Source: Burkholderiales bacterium C2 (GTDB lineage: Bacteria > Pseudomonadota > Gammaproteobacteria > Burkholderiales > Burkholderiaceae_C). From it: a stretch of DNA of 64,000 nt. The translations under genes and the position numbers were made by a program. Of the stretch, positions 53,625 to 61,882 are shown piece after piece; positions within the stretch are counted from its first letter, which is position 1; every line of letters starts with the position of its first letter. The notes beneath the pieces were generated by a model that saw nothing but the letters and a program-made list of their open reading frames with translations, made no database searches and was not told the DNA's origin. The stretch lies in assembly GCA_005503085.1 (NCBI GenBank), contig SCOI01000003.1, forward strand, positions 62,001-126,000, in the 5' to 3' direction.

Positions 53625-54541
53625 TCGGCCTGGTCCTTGTTGAAGGCGGTCTGCAGACCTTCGAAAACGCCGGCCGCCGCCAGCAGCAGCTGGTCATCGT
53701 CGGCAATCGCCTCGCGCATACCGGCCAGCACCTTCTCGACGCCGAGCGCCTCCGGGGGCTGGATGCCGCCCACATCGAGGCTGTGCACCAGCAGGCCCAG
53801 GCGCAGCAGGGTGGGTGTTTCCAGGCCGAAACTGGCCAGCAGGGTCTCGAAGGTCACGCGCGCGCCGACATGGCTGAAGGTGGCACCATCGAAATCAAAG
53901 CCCAGCGCCTTCTTCGGGCAGTCGGCCGGCGACTTCAGCCACAGAAAGCGCGCCTCGGGATCGATGTGTCGGCGTATCAGCCAGGCGCTGGCCAGTCGGT
54001 CCACCCAGGGGCGCTGGCGTGTGGCCCAGAGCCGGCCACGGTAGCGCGCCGGATCCAGCCGGGCGATGGCGTGGGCGGCTGACCGGGGTTCGTCGGGCGA
54101 CATGGCCTGGTGGGCGCGCTGTTCCAGCGCCTGCAGCGCGGCCTCGGCCTGGCGCTGTGCCTCGCCGGCAAAGAAGTCGATGGACACCAGCTGCTCAAAG
54201 CTCTTGCGCAGCTTGCGGCTCTGCTTCAGCAACTCGACCGCGCTGTCCGCACGGCAGGCGCTGATCTGGCCCATCAGTTCGGCGAACTCTGCATCGCGTG
54301 CGAACAGCGGCGGGAACTCCGCCGTGTCGCTGATGGTAGCCAGCAGATGGGCCTGACCGGCGTGGGCGCGCACATCCTCGGCCACGGAGGCCAAGGTCCG
54401 GGCATGAGACTCTTGCTCAGGAAGCAGGTAGACACCATCTCGCAAAACCGCCGCGCCGCAAGCCTTCAGCGCGCGCCAGCTGCGCATGCGGGCGGTGGCG
54501 TTCTCGGTCGGCAGCGAGAGTATCAGTAGCAACCATTTCAT
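53621..54541 (-). CDS. chrB: Chromate-sensing regulator ChrB
   Basis: A 306-residue protein. The N-terminal part (MKWLLLILSLPTENATARMRSWRALKACGAAVLRDGVYLLP) and the C-terminal domain (ATRQRPWVDRLASAWLIRRHIDPEARFLWL) are both typical of ChrB. In Ochrobactrum ChrB regulates the chr operon in response to chromate. It is the first gene of the cluster. The start codon lies 1 bp after a perfect 11-bp inverted repeat and there is no ribosome site, so transcription may start close to the ATG (leaderless mRNA). Confidence 0.93.
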
Positions 54542-54542
54542 T

Positions 54543-54577
54543 TGTAGATATTAATACACAAGGTAGTAATATCTACA
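54543..54577. promoter_or_regulatory. Perfect inverted repeat at the chrB promoter
   Basis: Arms TGTAGATATTA (54543-54553) and TAATATCTACA (54567-54577), separated by 13 nt. The repeat is AT-rich in a GC-rich region and ends 1 bp before the chrB ATG. On the minus strand TATTAAT inside it could serve as -10, with the transcript starting at or next to the ATG. ChrB itself is the obvious candidate to bind it. Confidence 0.75.
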
Positions 54578-54599
54578 TAAATTTTGGCGATTGGCCGTT

Positions 54600-56609
54600 T
54601 CAGACGTAGCAGCTGCAGCCCAAGGCGCCCCAGAATGCCCCGGTCTCCGGCCCGCTGCTGCGAGCCGCACTGGCGACGGCTGTGTGGTCATGCCCATGCA
54701 GGCCGCAGGCGCTGGCACAGGCGCACATCGCGGCGTAGTGGTAGCGCTTCTCCTGCTCGGAGGCGCCGACGGCAGCGCTCTTGCGCGCCTGATAGCCGCC
54801 GTAGCGGCGCACTGGCGACCAGTCGGGTGAGGCCGGCGGCAGCGGCGGGGCCAGCGATTCATAAGTGCCGCTGCCGTGCACCGGCTGGCCGGCGACGACG
54901 GTCAGCACCGAGGTGATGTCCTGGATTTGGTCCTCGGGCACGCTCAGGTAGTCTCGGTCCAGCACCGCCAGGTCGCCGAAGGCGCCGGCTTTCAGCACGC
55001 CCTTCTTGCCGCTCTCGCGCGAGAACCAGGCGCCATCGGCCGTCATCAGGCGCAGCGCGGCGATGCGGTCCAGGCGCCGCTCCTCGGGGTAGAGCAGGGT
55101 GCCACCAATGGTGCGGCCCGACACCAGCCAGTACAGCGCCTGCCAGGGGTTGTAGCTGTTGACGCGGGTGGCGTCGGTGCCCAGGGTCACCGGCAGGCCT
55201 TGCGCCAGCATGCGCGTGACCGGCGGGGTCTCGGCCGTGGCCTTCAGGCCGTAGCGGCGGATGAAGTACTCGCCCTGCATCGACATGCGGTTCTGGATGG
55301 CGACGCCGCCGCCCAGCTTCTTGATGCGTTCCAGATTGGGCGGCGAGACGGTCTCGCAATGGTCGAAGAACCAGCCGAGCTTGTCGATCGGCAGCTCGCG
55401 ATGCACCTTCTCGAACACATCGAGCGCGCGCGAGATCGTCTGGTCATAGGTGGCATGCATGCGCCAGGGCCAGCCATTGCCGGCCAGGAAGCGCACCACC
55501 CCTTCCAGATCGCCCTCCATCGCCTGCGGCATCTCGGGTCTGGGCATCAGGAAGTCCTCGAAATCCGCTGCCGAGAAGGCCAGCATCTCGCCGGCACCGT
55601 TGAGCCTGTAGAAATCGCTGCCGTCGCCGGGGCGGCCCATCTTGGCCCAGCGCTGGAAGTCGGCCAGCTCGCTCTTGGCCTTCTGCGGGAACAGGTTGTA
55701 GGCGATGCGCAGCGTCAACCGGCCTTCCTTGGCCAGCTTGTCGATGATGGTGTAGTCGTCCGGGTAGTTCTGGAAGCCGCCGCCGGCGTCGCCGACCGAG
55801 GTCACGCCCAGGCGGTTCTCCTCGCGCATGAAGTGCAGGGTCGAGTTCAGCTGTTGCTCGGGGTCGAGCTTGGGGCCGAAGTTCAGCGTGTTGTAGAGCA
55901 CGAAGGCATTCGGTTCGGCCAGCAGCAATCCGGTCGGCTCGCCGGTCTTGGCATCGCGCTCGATGATGGCGCCGGGCGGCTGCGGCGTGTCCTTGGTGTA
56001 GCCGACGGCGCGCAGCGCCGCGCGGTTCAGGAAGGCCATGTTGTAGAGGTTCAGCACGAACACCGGCGTGTCCGGCGCGGCCGCATTCAGCTCGGCCAGC
56101 GTGGGCATGCGCTTCTCGTCGAACTGGAACTCGTTCCAGCCGCCGACCACCCGCAGCCATTGCGGCGAGGGCGTGCGCGCCGCCTGCTCGCGCAGCATCT
56201 CCAGCGCCGCACCGAGGCTGCGCACGCCGTCCCAGCGCAACTCCAGGTTGTAGTTCAGGCCGCCGCGGATGATGTGCATGTGCGAGTCGATCAGGCCCGG
56301 GATCACGCGGCGCTTGGCCAGGTCGACGATGCGGGTCCGGCTGTCGGCCAACTTGCTGATCTCGGCGTCGCTGCCGACCGCCATCACCAGCCCGGCCTTC
56401 AGCGCGATGGCCGTGGCCTCGGGCTTGGCCGGGTCCAACGTTGTGATGCGGCCGTTGCGCAGGATCAGATCGGGCGCGGCGCGACCATCGCCACCCTGGG
56501 CCAGCGTTGGCCCGGCCAGCACGCCCAGACCCAGGGCGGCAGCGGCCTCGAGGAAGTCGCGGCGCGAGGAGGGCGGCTCGCCGCCCTGAATGATCAGTTG
56601 TTTGAACAT
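54600..56609 (-). CDS. Tat-exported amidohydrolase (YtcJ-like) with Cys/His-rich C-terminus
   Basis: A 669-residue metal-dependent hydrolase. The Tat signal is SSRRDFLEAAAALGLGVLAG. The amidohydrolase-3 core has LILRNGRITTLDP, PGLIDSHMHI (His110, His112 metal ligands), MHATYDQTISRALDVFE, FDHCETVSPPNLERI, LGTDATRVNSYNPW and LKAGAFGDLAVLDRDY. After the core (about residue 605) there is an extension ending in CACASACGLHGHDH and GALGCSCYV, with five Cys and several His. This could be a metal or cluster site. Substrate unknown. It lies downstream of nothing on its strand; chrB begins 59 bp after its stop, with its own promoter. Confidence 0.85.
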   Translation of the reverse strand: MFKQLIIQGGEPPSSRRDFLEAAAALGLGVLAGPTLAQGGDGRAAPDLILRNGRITTLDPAKPEATAIALKAGLVMAVGSDAEISKLADSRTRIVDLAKRRVIPGLIDSHMHIIRGGLNYNLELRWDGVRSLGAALEMLREQAARTPSPQWLRVVGGWNEFQFDEKRMPTLAELNAAAPDTPVFVLNLYNMAFLNRAALRAVGYTKDTPQPPGAIIERDAKTGEPTGLLLAEPNAFVLYNTLNFGPKLDPEQQLNSTLHFMREENRLGVTSVGDAGGGFQNYPDDYTIIDKLAKEGRLTLRIAYNLFPQKAKSELADFQRWAKMGRPGDGSDFYRLNGAGEMLAFSAADFEDFLMPRPEMPQAMEGDLEGVVRFLAGNGWPWRMHATYDQTISRALDVFEKVHRELPIDKLGWFFDHCETVSPPNLERIKKLGGGVAIQNRMSMQGEYFIRRYGLKATAETPPVTRMLAQGLPVTLGTDATRVNSYNPWQALYWLVSGRTIGGTLLYPEERRLDRIAALRLMTADGAWFSRESGKKGVLKAGAFGDLAVLDRDYLSVPEDQIQDITSVLTVVAGQPVHGSGTYESLAPPLPPASPDWSPVRRYGGYQARKSAAVGASEQEKRYHYAAMCACASACGLHGHDHTAVASAARSSGPETGAFWGALGCSCYV

Positions 56610-56712
56610 GGGATGGACCTCGTCGGCAAGAGTGGCGGATGCCGGTCCATCGTCGTGCCTAGGCCTGCTCTTGTCCTGCCTTCGTCGGCCGGGCTCCGGC
56701 TCCCTCGTAAGA

Positions 56713-56783
56713 GGCAGGCGCGGGGCCTGCCTGCCGTGGCTTGGGGCCTTGTTGTCGGGTTTGTTTTGCCGGCATCATGCCGG
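56713..56783. repeat. Two perfect hairpins between divergent genes
   Basis: GGCAGGC/GCCTGCC (56713-56731, 5-nt loop) and CCGGCAT/ATGCCGG (56769-56783, 1-nt centre). They lie in the 208-bp gap between the divergent amidohydrolase and TPR genes. They could be operators or leader hairpins; nothing identifies a regulator. Confidence 0.4.
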
Positions 56784-56817
56784 TGCTCGGCGTGTCGACC
56801 GATGCCTGGAGAGATGG

Positions 56818-58098
56818 ATGAAAGACGCTGTGGGACAGGCCCTGACGGGCGTCAATGCGCAGGCCCTGGATCTGCTGGAACAGGGGCTGCATCAGTTTCG
56901 CTGCCTCAGCGGAGATCCGCTGGCCAGCGCCGAGGCCGCGCTGGCGGCCGCACCCGAGCTGGTGATGGGCCAGGTGCTGAAGGCCTGGCTGCTGCTGCTG
57001 AGCACCGAGGCCCCGGCCCTGGCACCGGCCCGCGCGGCCTTGGCTGCCGCGCAGGCCCTGCCGCACAACGCGCGCGAAGCCCTGCATCTGCGCGCCATCG
57101 AGGCGCTCTGCAAGGGCCGCTGGCATGAAGCCGGCCGGGTGCTGGAAGACCTCAGCTGCGACTATCCGCTGGACGCGCTGGCCTTGCAGGCCGGCCAGCA
57201 GATCGATTTCTTCACCGGCGATGCACGCATGCTGCGTGACCGCATGGCGCGTGTGCTGCCGGACTGGTCGGCGGCATTGCCGGGCTGGCACGCGGTGCTG
57301 GGCATGTATGCGTTCGGGCTGGAGGAGAACGGCGACTATCGCCATGCCGAGCAGCTGGGCCGCGAGGCCGTGGCGCTGCAGCCTCAGGACGCCTGGGCTC
57401 AGCATGCGGTGGCTCATGTGATGGAAATGCAGGGCCGGCGTCGCGAGGGGATGGCGTGGATGCGCGACAACGCTGGCTGGCAGCAGGGCAGCTTTCTGGG
57501 CGTGCACAACTGGTGGCACCTGGCCCTGTACCACTTGGCCGAGGGCGAGCATGAGGAGGTGCTGGCGTTGTACGACGGCCCGATCAACGGTCCGCACAGC
57601 ACCATCGTGCTCGAGCTGGTCGATGCCAGCGCCTTGCTCTGGCGGCTGCAGCTGGCGGGAGTCGATGTCGGCGCCCGTTGGGCGACGCTGGCCGAGCGCT
57701 GGGCACCCCATGCGGCCAGTGCCAACTATGCGTTCAACGATATGCATGCGGCGATGGCATTCGCCTGCGCCGGCCGCGAGGATCTGGTCGGCGAGTTGCG
57801 CGCTGCGCAAGCCCTGGCCTTGCGCAGCGCGGACGACAACGCCGTGTTCCTGCGTGAGGTCGGCCAGCCCGCGACCGAGGCCGTGCTGGCTTTTACCGCC
57901 GGCCAGTACCGCCGCGCCGGCGAGCTGCTGCGGCCGCTGCGCAGCCATGCCCACCGTTTCGGTGGCAGCCATGCGCAGCGCGATCTGCTGGACCAGACCC
58001 TGATCCGGGCGGCCAGCGCGGGCGGAGACGCCACGCTGGCCCGGGCGCTGCTGAGCGAACGCCGCGCGCTGGCCGAGCAGCGCGCGGCCCAGCACTGA
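56818..58098 (+). CDS. TTC38-like tetratricopeptide protein
   Basis: A 426-residue soluble helical protein. Repeated helix pairs run through the length, and the block HAVAHVMEMQGRRREGMAWM, then HNWWHLALYHL, is the signature of the TTC38 family. The bacterial members are uncharacterised. The ATG at 56818 follows TGGAGAG. It is divergent from the amidohydrolase and convergent with the flavin reductase gene. Confidence 0.82.
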   Translation: MKDAVGQALTGVNAQALDLLEQGLHQFRCLSGDPLASAEAALAAAPELVMGQVLKAWLLLLSTEAPALAPARAALAAAQALPHNAREALHLRAIEALCKGRWHEAGRVLEDLSCDYPLDALALQAGQQIDFFTGDARMLRDRMARVLPDWSAALPGWHAVLGMYAFGLEENGDYRHAEQLGREAVALQPQDAWAQHAVAHVMEMQGRRREGMAWMRDNAGWQQGSFLGVHNWWHLALYHLAEGEHEEVLALYDGPINGPHSTIVLELVDASALLWRLQLAGVDVGARWATLAERWAPHAASANYAFNDMHAAMAFACAGREDLVGELRAAQALALRSADDNAVFLREVGQPATEAVLAFTAGQYRRAGELLRPLRSHAHRFGGSHAQRDLLDQTLIRAASAGGDATLARALLSERRALAEQRAAQH

Positions 58099-58140
58099 AC
58101 CGAGCTGCCCGCTGCCGCACCGGGATGCCAGGCCGCCCGC

Positions 58141-58767
58141 TCAGATCTCGTCGATCACGGTCTGCTTGGCCTGCCCGCTCTCCAGCGAGAAGCGGTCGCG
58201 CGTGCGCACATAGAAGCTGGCGCCGAAGCGGCCCACCGGGTGATAGTCCTGCAGGCGCACGCGCCAGGTCTCGGTGTCGATCAGGCCCTCGCGGGCATGC
58301 AGCCAGCGCACCTGGCCGATGAAGATCTGGCGGCTGGCGGTTTCCAGTTTTTCCCACAGGGTGCATTCGAAGGCCACCGGCGCCTCGGCGATGCGCGCCG
58401 GCTTGACGAGCCGGCAGGGCGCCGCGTGCAGGCCCACATGGGCCAGCTCGCTGACATCCGGCGGCAGGCGCTCGCCGCAGCGGTGCATGGCCTCGGCCAT
58501 GGCCTCGTCCGGCAGGTGCACGACGAACTCGCCGCTGCGCTGGATGTTGACGGCGGTGTCCTTCAGCGCGCCGTCCTTGAGCCGGTTGACGCTGATCATC
58601 ACGATCGGCGGCTCCTCGCCCAGCATATTGAACATGCTGAAGGGGGCGGCATTGACGACGCCGGCCTCGTTGACCGTCGTGACCAGCGCGATCGGCCGCG
58701 GCACGATCAGGCTGGCCATCAGCTTGTAGCGCTGGTACTCGGTGAGGGCGGCGAAGTCGATGTCCAT
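58141..58767 (-). CDS. Flavin reductase family protein (DIM6/NTAB)
   Basis: A 208-residue flavoprotein of the split-barrel flavin-reductase family: YKLMASLIVPRPIALVTTVNEAGVVNAAPFSMFNMLGEEPPIVMISV and GEFVVHLPDEAMAEAMHRCGERLP. This long-form subgroup often binds FMN. It may supply reduced flavin to a monooxygenase, but none is in view. It is in the same direction as gntR and the deacetylase and 17 bp after gntR, so the three form a probable operon opposite the Liv transporter. Confidence 0.85.
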   Translation of the reverse strand: MDIDFAALTEYQRYKLMASLIVPRPIALVTTVNEAGVVNAAPFSMFNMLGEEPPIVMISVNRLKDGALKDTAVNIQRSGEFVVHLPDEAMAEAMHRCGERLPPDVSELAHVGLHAAPCRLVKPARIAEAPVAFECTLWEKLETASRQIFIGQVRWLHAREGLIDTETWRVRLQDYHPVGRFGASFYVRTRDRFSLESGQAKQTVIDEI

Positions 58768-58784
58768 GCGATGTCCGTGAGGTG

Positions 58785-59486
58785 CTAACTGAGGCCCAGC
58801 TTCTGGGCCAGGCTGGGTTCGGGTTGGGCGCTGTGCAGCACGATGCGCTGCTCCAGTTCGCGCAGATGCGCTTCCATCAGCTTCAGCGCGCCCTTGGCAT
58901 TGCCGTTGGCGATGCAGTCGACGATGCGTTCGTGTTCCTCGTGCTCGCAGGCCGCATTGCCGGGCGGCTCGTACAGCGCAACGATCAGCGAGCAGCGCGA
59001 GATCAGCTCGGTCAGATAGCGCAGCAGCACCGGGTTGCGGCCCAGGGCCGCAACCTGCAGATGGAAGCTGCTGGCCAGCCGCGCCCAGGCCGGCTGGTCG
59101 AAACGATGCATGGCCTCGTGCTCCTGGGCCAGCTGCTTGCGCAGCGCGGCGATGTCGGCCTTGCTGGCGTGCGCGACGGCCAGCTCCAGCAGCGCGCCCT
59201 CCAGCGCGCGGCGCGCCTCGAAGATCTGGCGCGTTTCCTCCGGCGTCGGCGCGGCGACCACGGCACCGCGGTTCAGGCGCAACTCGACGATGTGGTCGTG
59301 GGCCAGGCGCTGCAACACCTTGCGCACCGTCGCGCGCTTGACGTCGAACAGCTCGCACAGCGCCGCCTCCGGCAGCTTGGTGCCGGGGGTCAGGCGTTGC
59401 TCCATCACGCCCTCGAACACCGAGCGGTAGATGCGCTCCTCGACGTCGACCGGGGCTTCGGGCTTGGCTATGCGGTTGGTGCTCAT
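58785..59486 (-). CDS. GntR-family (FCD) regulator
   Basis: A 233-residue regulator. The N-terminal winged helix-turn-helix is YRSVFEGVMEQRLTPGTKLPEAALCELFDVKRATVRKVLQRLAHDHIVEL, and the C-terminal helical FCD domain runs from about 95. A His in SSFHLQVAALG and acidic residues could coordinate a metal that helps bind a carboxylate ligand. The site AATGTCGACAAT lies 41 bp before its start and a perfect version lies in the divergent promoter, which suggests autoregulation and control of the Liv operon. Confidence 0.9.
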   Translation of the reverse strand: MSTNRIAKPEAPVDVEERIYRSVFEGVMEQRLTPGTKLPEAALCELFDVKRATVRKVLQRLAHDHIVELRLNRGAVVAAPTPEETRQIFEARRALEGALLELAVAHASKADIAALRKQLAQEHEAMHRFDQPAWARLASSFHLQVAALGRNPVLLRYLTELISRCSLIVALYEPPGNAACEHEEHERIVDCIANGNAKGALKLMEAHLRELEQRIVLHSAQPEPSLAQKLGLS

Positions 59487-59523
59487 GGCTTTGTTGGTCA
59501 ATGCAATGCCAGGATTGTCGCCA

Positions 59524-60423
59524 TTAAATGTCGACAATCTGCAGCGCCTCCATGTGCGCGGCGATTTGCCCGGGCGTGCACAGCCAGATCTCGCCGCGCC
59601 GCTGGGCAATGTGCGCCAGTGCCCGCCTCAGATGGCGCAGCCGGTAGGGCTGGCCGACCAGATAGGGGTGCAGCGCGATCCCCATCACCAGGGCCTGGCC
59701 ATGGCGTTCGGTCTGCGCCAGCATCTCGTCGACGTTGTCGACGATCATCTGCGCGAAGTCCCTGGCGTCCATCTGCCGCGCCACCAGCATCGGGATGTCG
59801 TTGACTTCCTGCGGATAGGGAATCGACCAAAGCGGGCGGCCGCCACGGGTGCGCATCCGGGTTGGCTGGTCGTCGTGGCACCAGTTCAGCGTGTAGCGAT
59901 AGCCGGCCTCGGCCAGCAGATCGGGCGTCAGCCGGCTCTCCGAGATCCAGGGCGACAGCCAGCCGGTGGCTGCCTGTCCCGAGCGGGCCTGGATCTCGTC
60001 ACGGCAGGCCGCCAGCAGCGCGGCCTCGCGGGCCTCATCCCAGCCGCCCTGGCGCTCGGCGTTCGTGTGGCCATGGCCGATCAGCTCGTCGCCGCGCGCC
60101 AGCAGGGCCGCCACCAGCTCGGGGCAGTGCTGGTACAGCGCGGTGTTGATCAGCGCGCCGGTGGGCAGTTGCAGGTCGTCGAACAGCTCCAGGCAGCGCC
60201 AGGCGCCGACCCGGTTGCCGTACTCGCGCCAGCTGTGGTTCAGCACATCGGGCTCGGGGCTGACGGGCCCCAGCGCCGCGCCCAGGCCCTCGCCGAAGGC
60301 GAAGTGCTCGACATTGAAACCGAGGTAGACCGCCAGGCGCCGGCCCTCGGGCCAGGTCCAGCGCGGGCGCCGCGTGATGGGCCGGTAGTCGAAGCGGCCG
60401 TGGGCGGGCAGGGGGTTCAGCAT
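59524..60423 (-). CDS. Polysaccharide-deacetylase-family hydrolase (PuuE/allantoinase-like)
   Basis: A 299-residue cytoplasmic NodB-like hydrolase. Motifs are YLGFNVEHFAFG, HSWREYGNRVGAWR, GHGHTNAERQ (metal-binding His pair), GWLSPWISES, LNWCHDDQP and ALHPYLVGQPYRL. This layout is that of the PuuE/allantoinase group, which hydrolyses cyclic amides, rather than chitin deacetylases. Together with the Liv transporter this suggests a ureide, hydantoin or other cyclic amide as substrate (inference). An in-frame GTG five codons upstream is an alternative start. Confidence 0.85.
   Translation of the reverse strand: MLNPLPAHGRFDYRPITRRPRWTWPEGRRLAVYLGFNVEHFAFGEGLGAALGPVSPEPDVLNHSWREYGNRVGAWRCLELFDDLQLPTGALINTALYQHCPELVAALLARGDELIGHGHTNAERQGGWDEAREAALLAACRDEIQARSGQAATGWLSPWISESRLTPDLLAEAGYRYTLNWCHDDQPTRMRTRGGRPLWSIPYPQEVNDIPMLVARQMDARDFAQMIVDNVDEMLAQTERHGQALVMGIALHPYLVGQPYRLRHLRRALAHIAQRRGEIWLCTPGQIAAHMEALQIVDI
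59527..59538. promoter_or_regulatory. GntR operator, copy upstream of gntR
   Basis: AATGTCGACAAT, 11 of 12 identical to the site at 60490. An additional half-site ATTGTCG lies at 59514-59520. It sits at the 3' end of the deacetylase gene, 41 bp before the gntR start. Confidence 0.55.
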
Positions 60424-60489
60424 GGTGCGGCGATGCACCGGCGTGGCGCGAGGGGGTTGCGGGTTTGGGGCATCTGGGGTGATTTCGAA

Positions 60490-60501
60490 ATTGTCGACAA
60501 T
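60490..60501. promoter_or_regulatory. GntR operator in the deacetylase/livK divergent promoter
   Basis: ATTGTCGACAAT, a perfect 12-bp palindrome, in the 175-bp AT-richer gap between the divergent deacetylase and substrate-binding genes. Short symmetric sites of this type are typical of FCD GntR regulators. Confidence 0.65.
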
Positions 60502-60598
60502 CTAATAAGTTATTTGTTTGCAATAAACAGGCCATATGTTGACATGGCATGGAGTTTGCGAGTTGTCGCCGGTCATCCTTCAACCCCTGGAGCCTCCG

Positions 60599-61777
60599 AT
60601 GTCCCTCAAGCTATCCCGTCGCCCCTTGTTGATCTGCGCCGCCGCGCTTGCGGCCCTGGGCCTGAGCCCGGCGCAGGCCCAGGAGCCCATCAAGATCGGC
60701 CTGGTGACCGCCCTGTCCGGCCAGTCGGCGCGTGCCGGTGAGGCGATCACGCGCGGGCTGGTGGTGGCGATCGACGAGATCAATGCCAAGGGCGGCCTGC
60801 TGGGCGGGCGCAAGCTGGAACTGGTGCGGCGCGACGACGAGGGCGCGCCGGCCAAGGGTGTGGTGGCGGCGCGGGAGCTGATCTTCAAGGAGAAAGTTGC
60901 GGTGCTGTTCGGCGGTCTGGACACGCCGGTCTCGATGGCCCTGGTGCCGCTGGCCAATCAGGAGAAGGTGCCTTTCATGGGCCCCTGGGCGGCCGGCACG
61001 CCGATCACCAAAAACGGCGCCAACCCGAACTTCGCCTTCCGCGTCTCGGCCGTCGACGAGATCGTCAACAAGGCGATGTTGCAGTACGCGCAGGCCACCT
61101 TCAAGGCCAGCAAGCCCGGCATGATTCTGGTCAACAACCCCTGGGGCGAGAGCAACGAGAAGGGCCTGGTCGCGGCGCTGGCGGCCAAGGGCATGAAGGC
61201 GGTGGGCGTCGAGAAGTTCGAGGCCAATGATGTGGACGTGGTGCCGCAGCTGAGCCGACTGAAGGCCGCCGGCGCGGACAGCCTCTTCATGGTCGGCAAC
61301 GTCGGCCCCTCGGCCCAGGTCGTCAAGTCACTGGACCGCATGGGCTGGAAGGTGCCTATCGTTTCGCACTGGGGGCCCGCCGGCGGCCGCTTCACCGAGC
61401 TGGCCGGCCCGAACGCGAAGAGCGTTCACTTCGTGCAGACCTACAGCTTCTTCGGCAAGCAGACTCCGGTGGGCGAGAAGGTCATGAAGGCGCTGATGGC
61501 CAAGTATTCCGACATCAAGGGCCCGGACGATGTGACCCCGGCGGTTGGCGTTGCCAATGCCTATGACGCGATGCAACTGGCGGCGCTGGCCATCACGGCG
61601 GCCGGCTCGACCGACGGCGACGCGGTACGCCAGGGCTTCTACAAGATCGGCCGCTACGAAGGCCTGATCAAAACCTATGACAAGCCCTTCACGGCCCAGG
61701 TGCATGACGCCGTGACCGAGAACGACTACGTCTGGGCCCAGTTCATCGACAACCGCATTCTGCCGGTCGCGAATTGA
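60599..61777 (+). CDS. Liv-type ABC transporter substrate-binding protein
   Basis: A 392-residue periplasmic protein with signal peptide MSLKLSRRPLLICAAALAALGLSPAQA. Type I periplasmic-binding fold: PIKIGLVTALSGQSARAGEAITRGLVVAIDEINAKGGLLGGRKLELVRRDDEGAPAKG, and VPFMGPWAAGTPITKNG. Such proteins bind branched amino acids, amides, urea or aromatic acids. CTGGAG precedes the ATG. It is the first gene of the transporter operon. A hairpin region after it may favour its expression over the membrane genes. Confidence 0.92.
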   Translation: MSLKLSRRPLLICAAALAALGLSPAQAQEPIKIGLVTALSGQSARAGEAITRGLVVAIDEINAKGGLLGGRKLELVRRDDEGAPAKGVVAARELIFKEKVAVLFGGLDTPVSMALVPLANQEKVPFMGPWAAGTPITKNGANPNFAFRVSAVDEIVNKAMLQYAQATFKASKPGMILVNNPWGESNEKGLVAALAAKGMKAVGVEKFEANDVDVVPQLSRLKAAGADSLFMVGNVGPSAQVVKSLDRMGWKVPIVSHWGPAGGRFTELAGPNAKSVHFVQTYSFFGKQTPVGEKVMKALMAKYSDIKGPDDVTPAVGVANAYDAMQLAALAITAAGSTDGDAVRQGFYKIGRYEGLIKTYDKPFTAQVHDAVTENDYVWAQFIDNRILPVAN

Positions 61778-61788
61778 CCCACCCCCTA

Positions 61789-61853
61789 CCGGCTTCGCCG
61801 GCCCCCTCAAGAGGGCGAGCCCGTACGCCCGGCAAAGCCGGATCGTCGGGCTC
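61789..61853 (+). terminator. Hairpins between the substrate-binding and permease genes
   Basis: CCGGC/GCCGG with loop TTC at 61789-61801, then a second CCGGC/GCCGG with loop AAA at 61829-61841. The second is enclosed by GAGCCCG (61817-61823) and CGGGCTC (61847-61853). No T-run follows, so it is probably a partial terminator or RNA-stabilising element. Similar GC hairpin units may recur in the genome as intergenic repeats. Confidence 0.5.
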
Positions 61854-61882
61854 CACTGGGTAAATCCCGCAATGAGGAAGAG

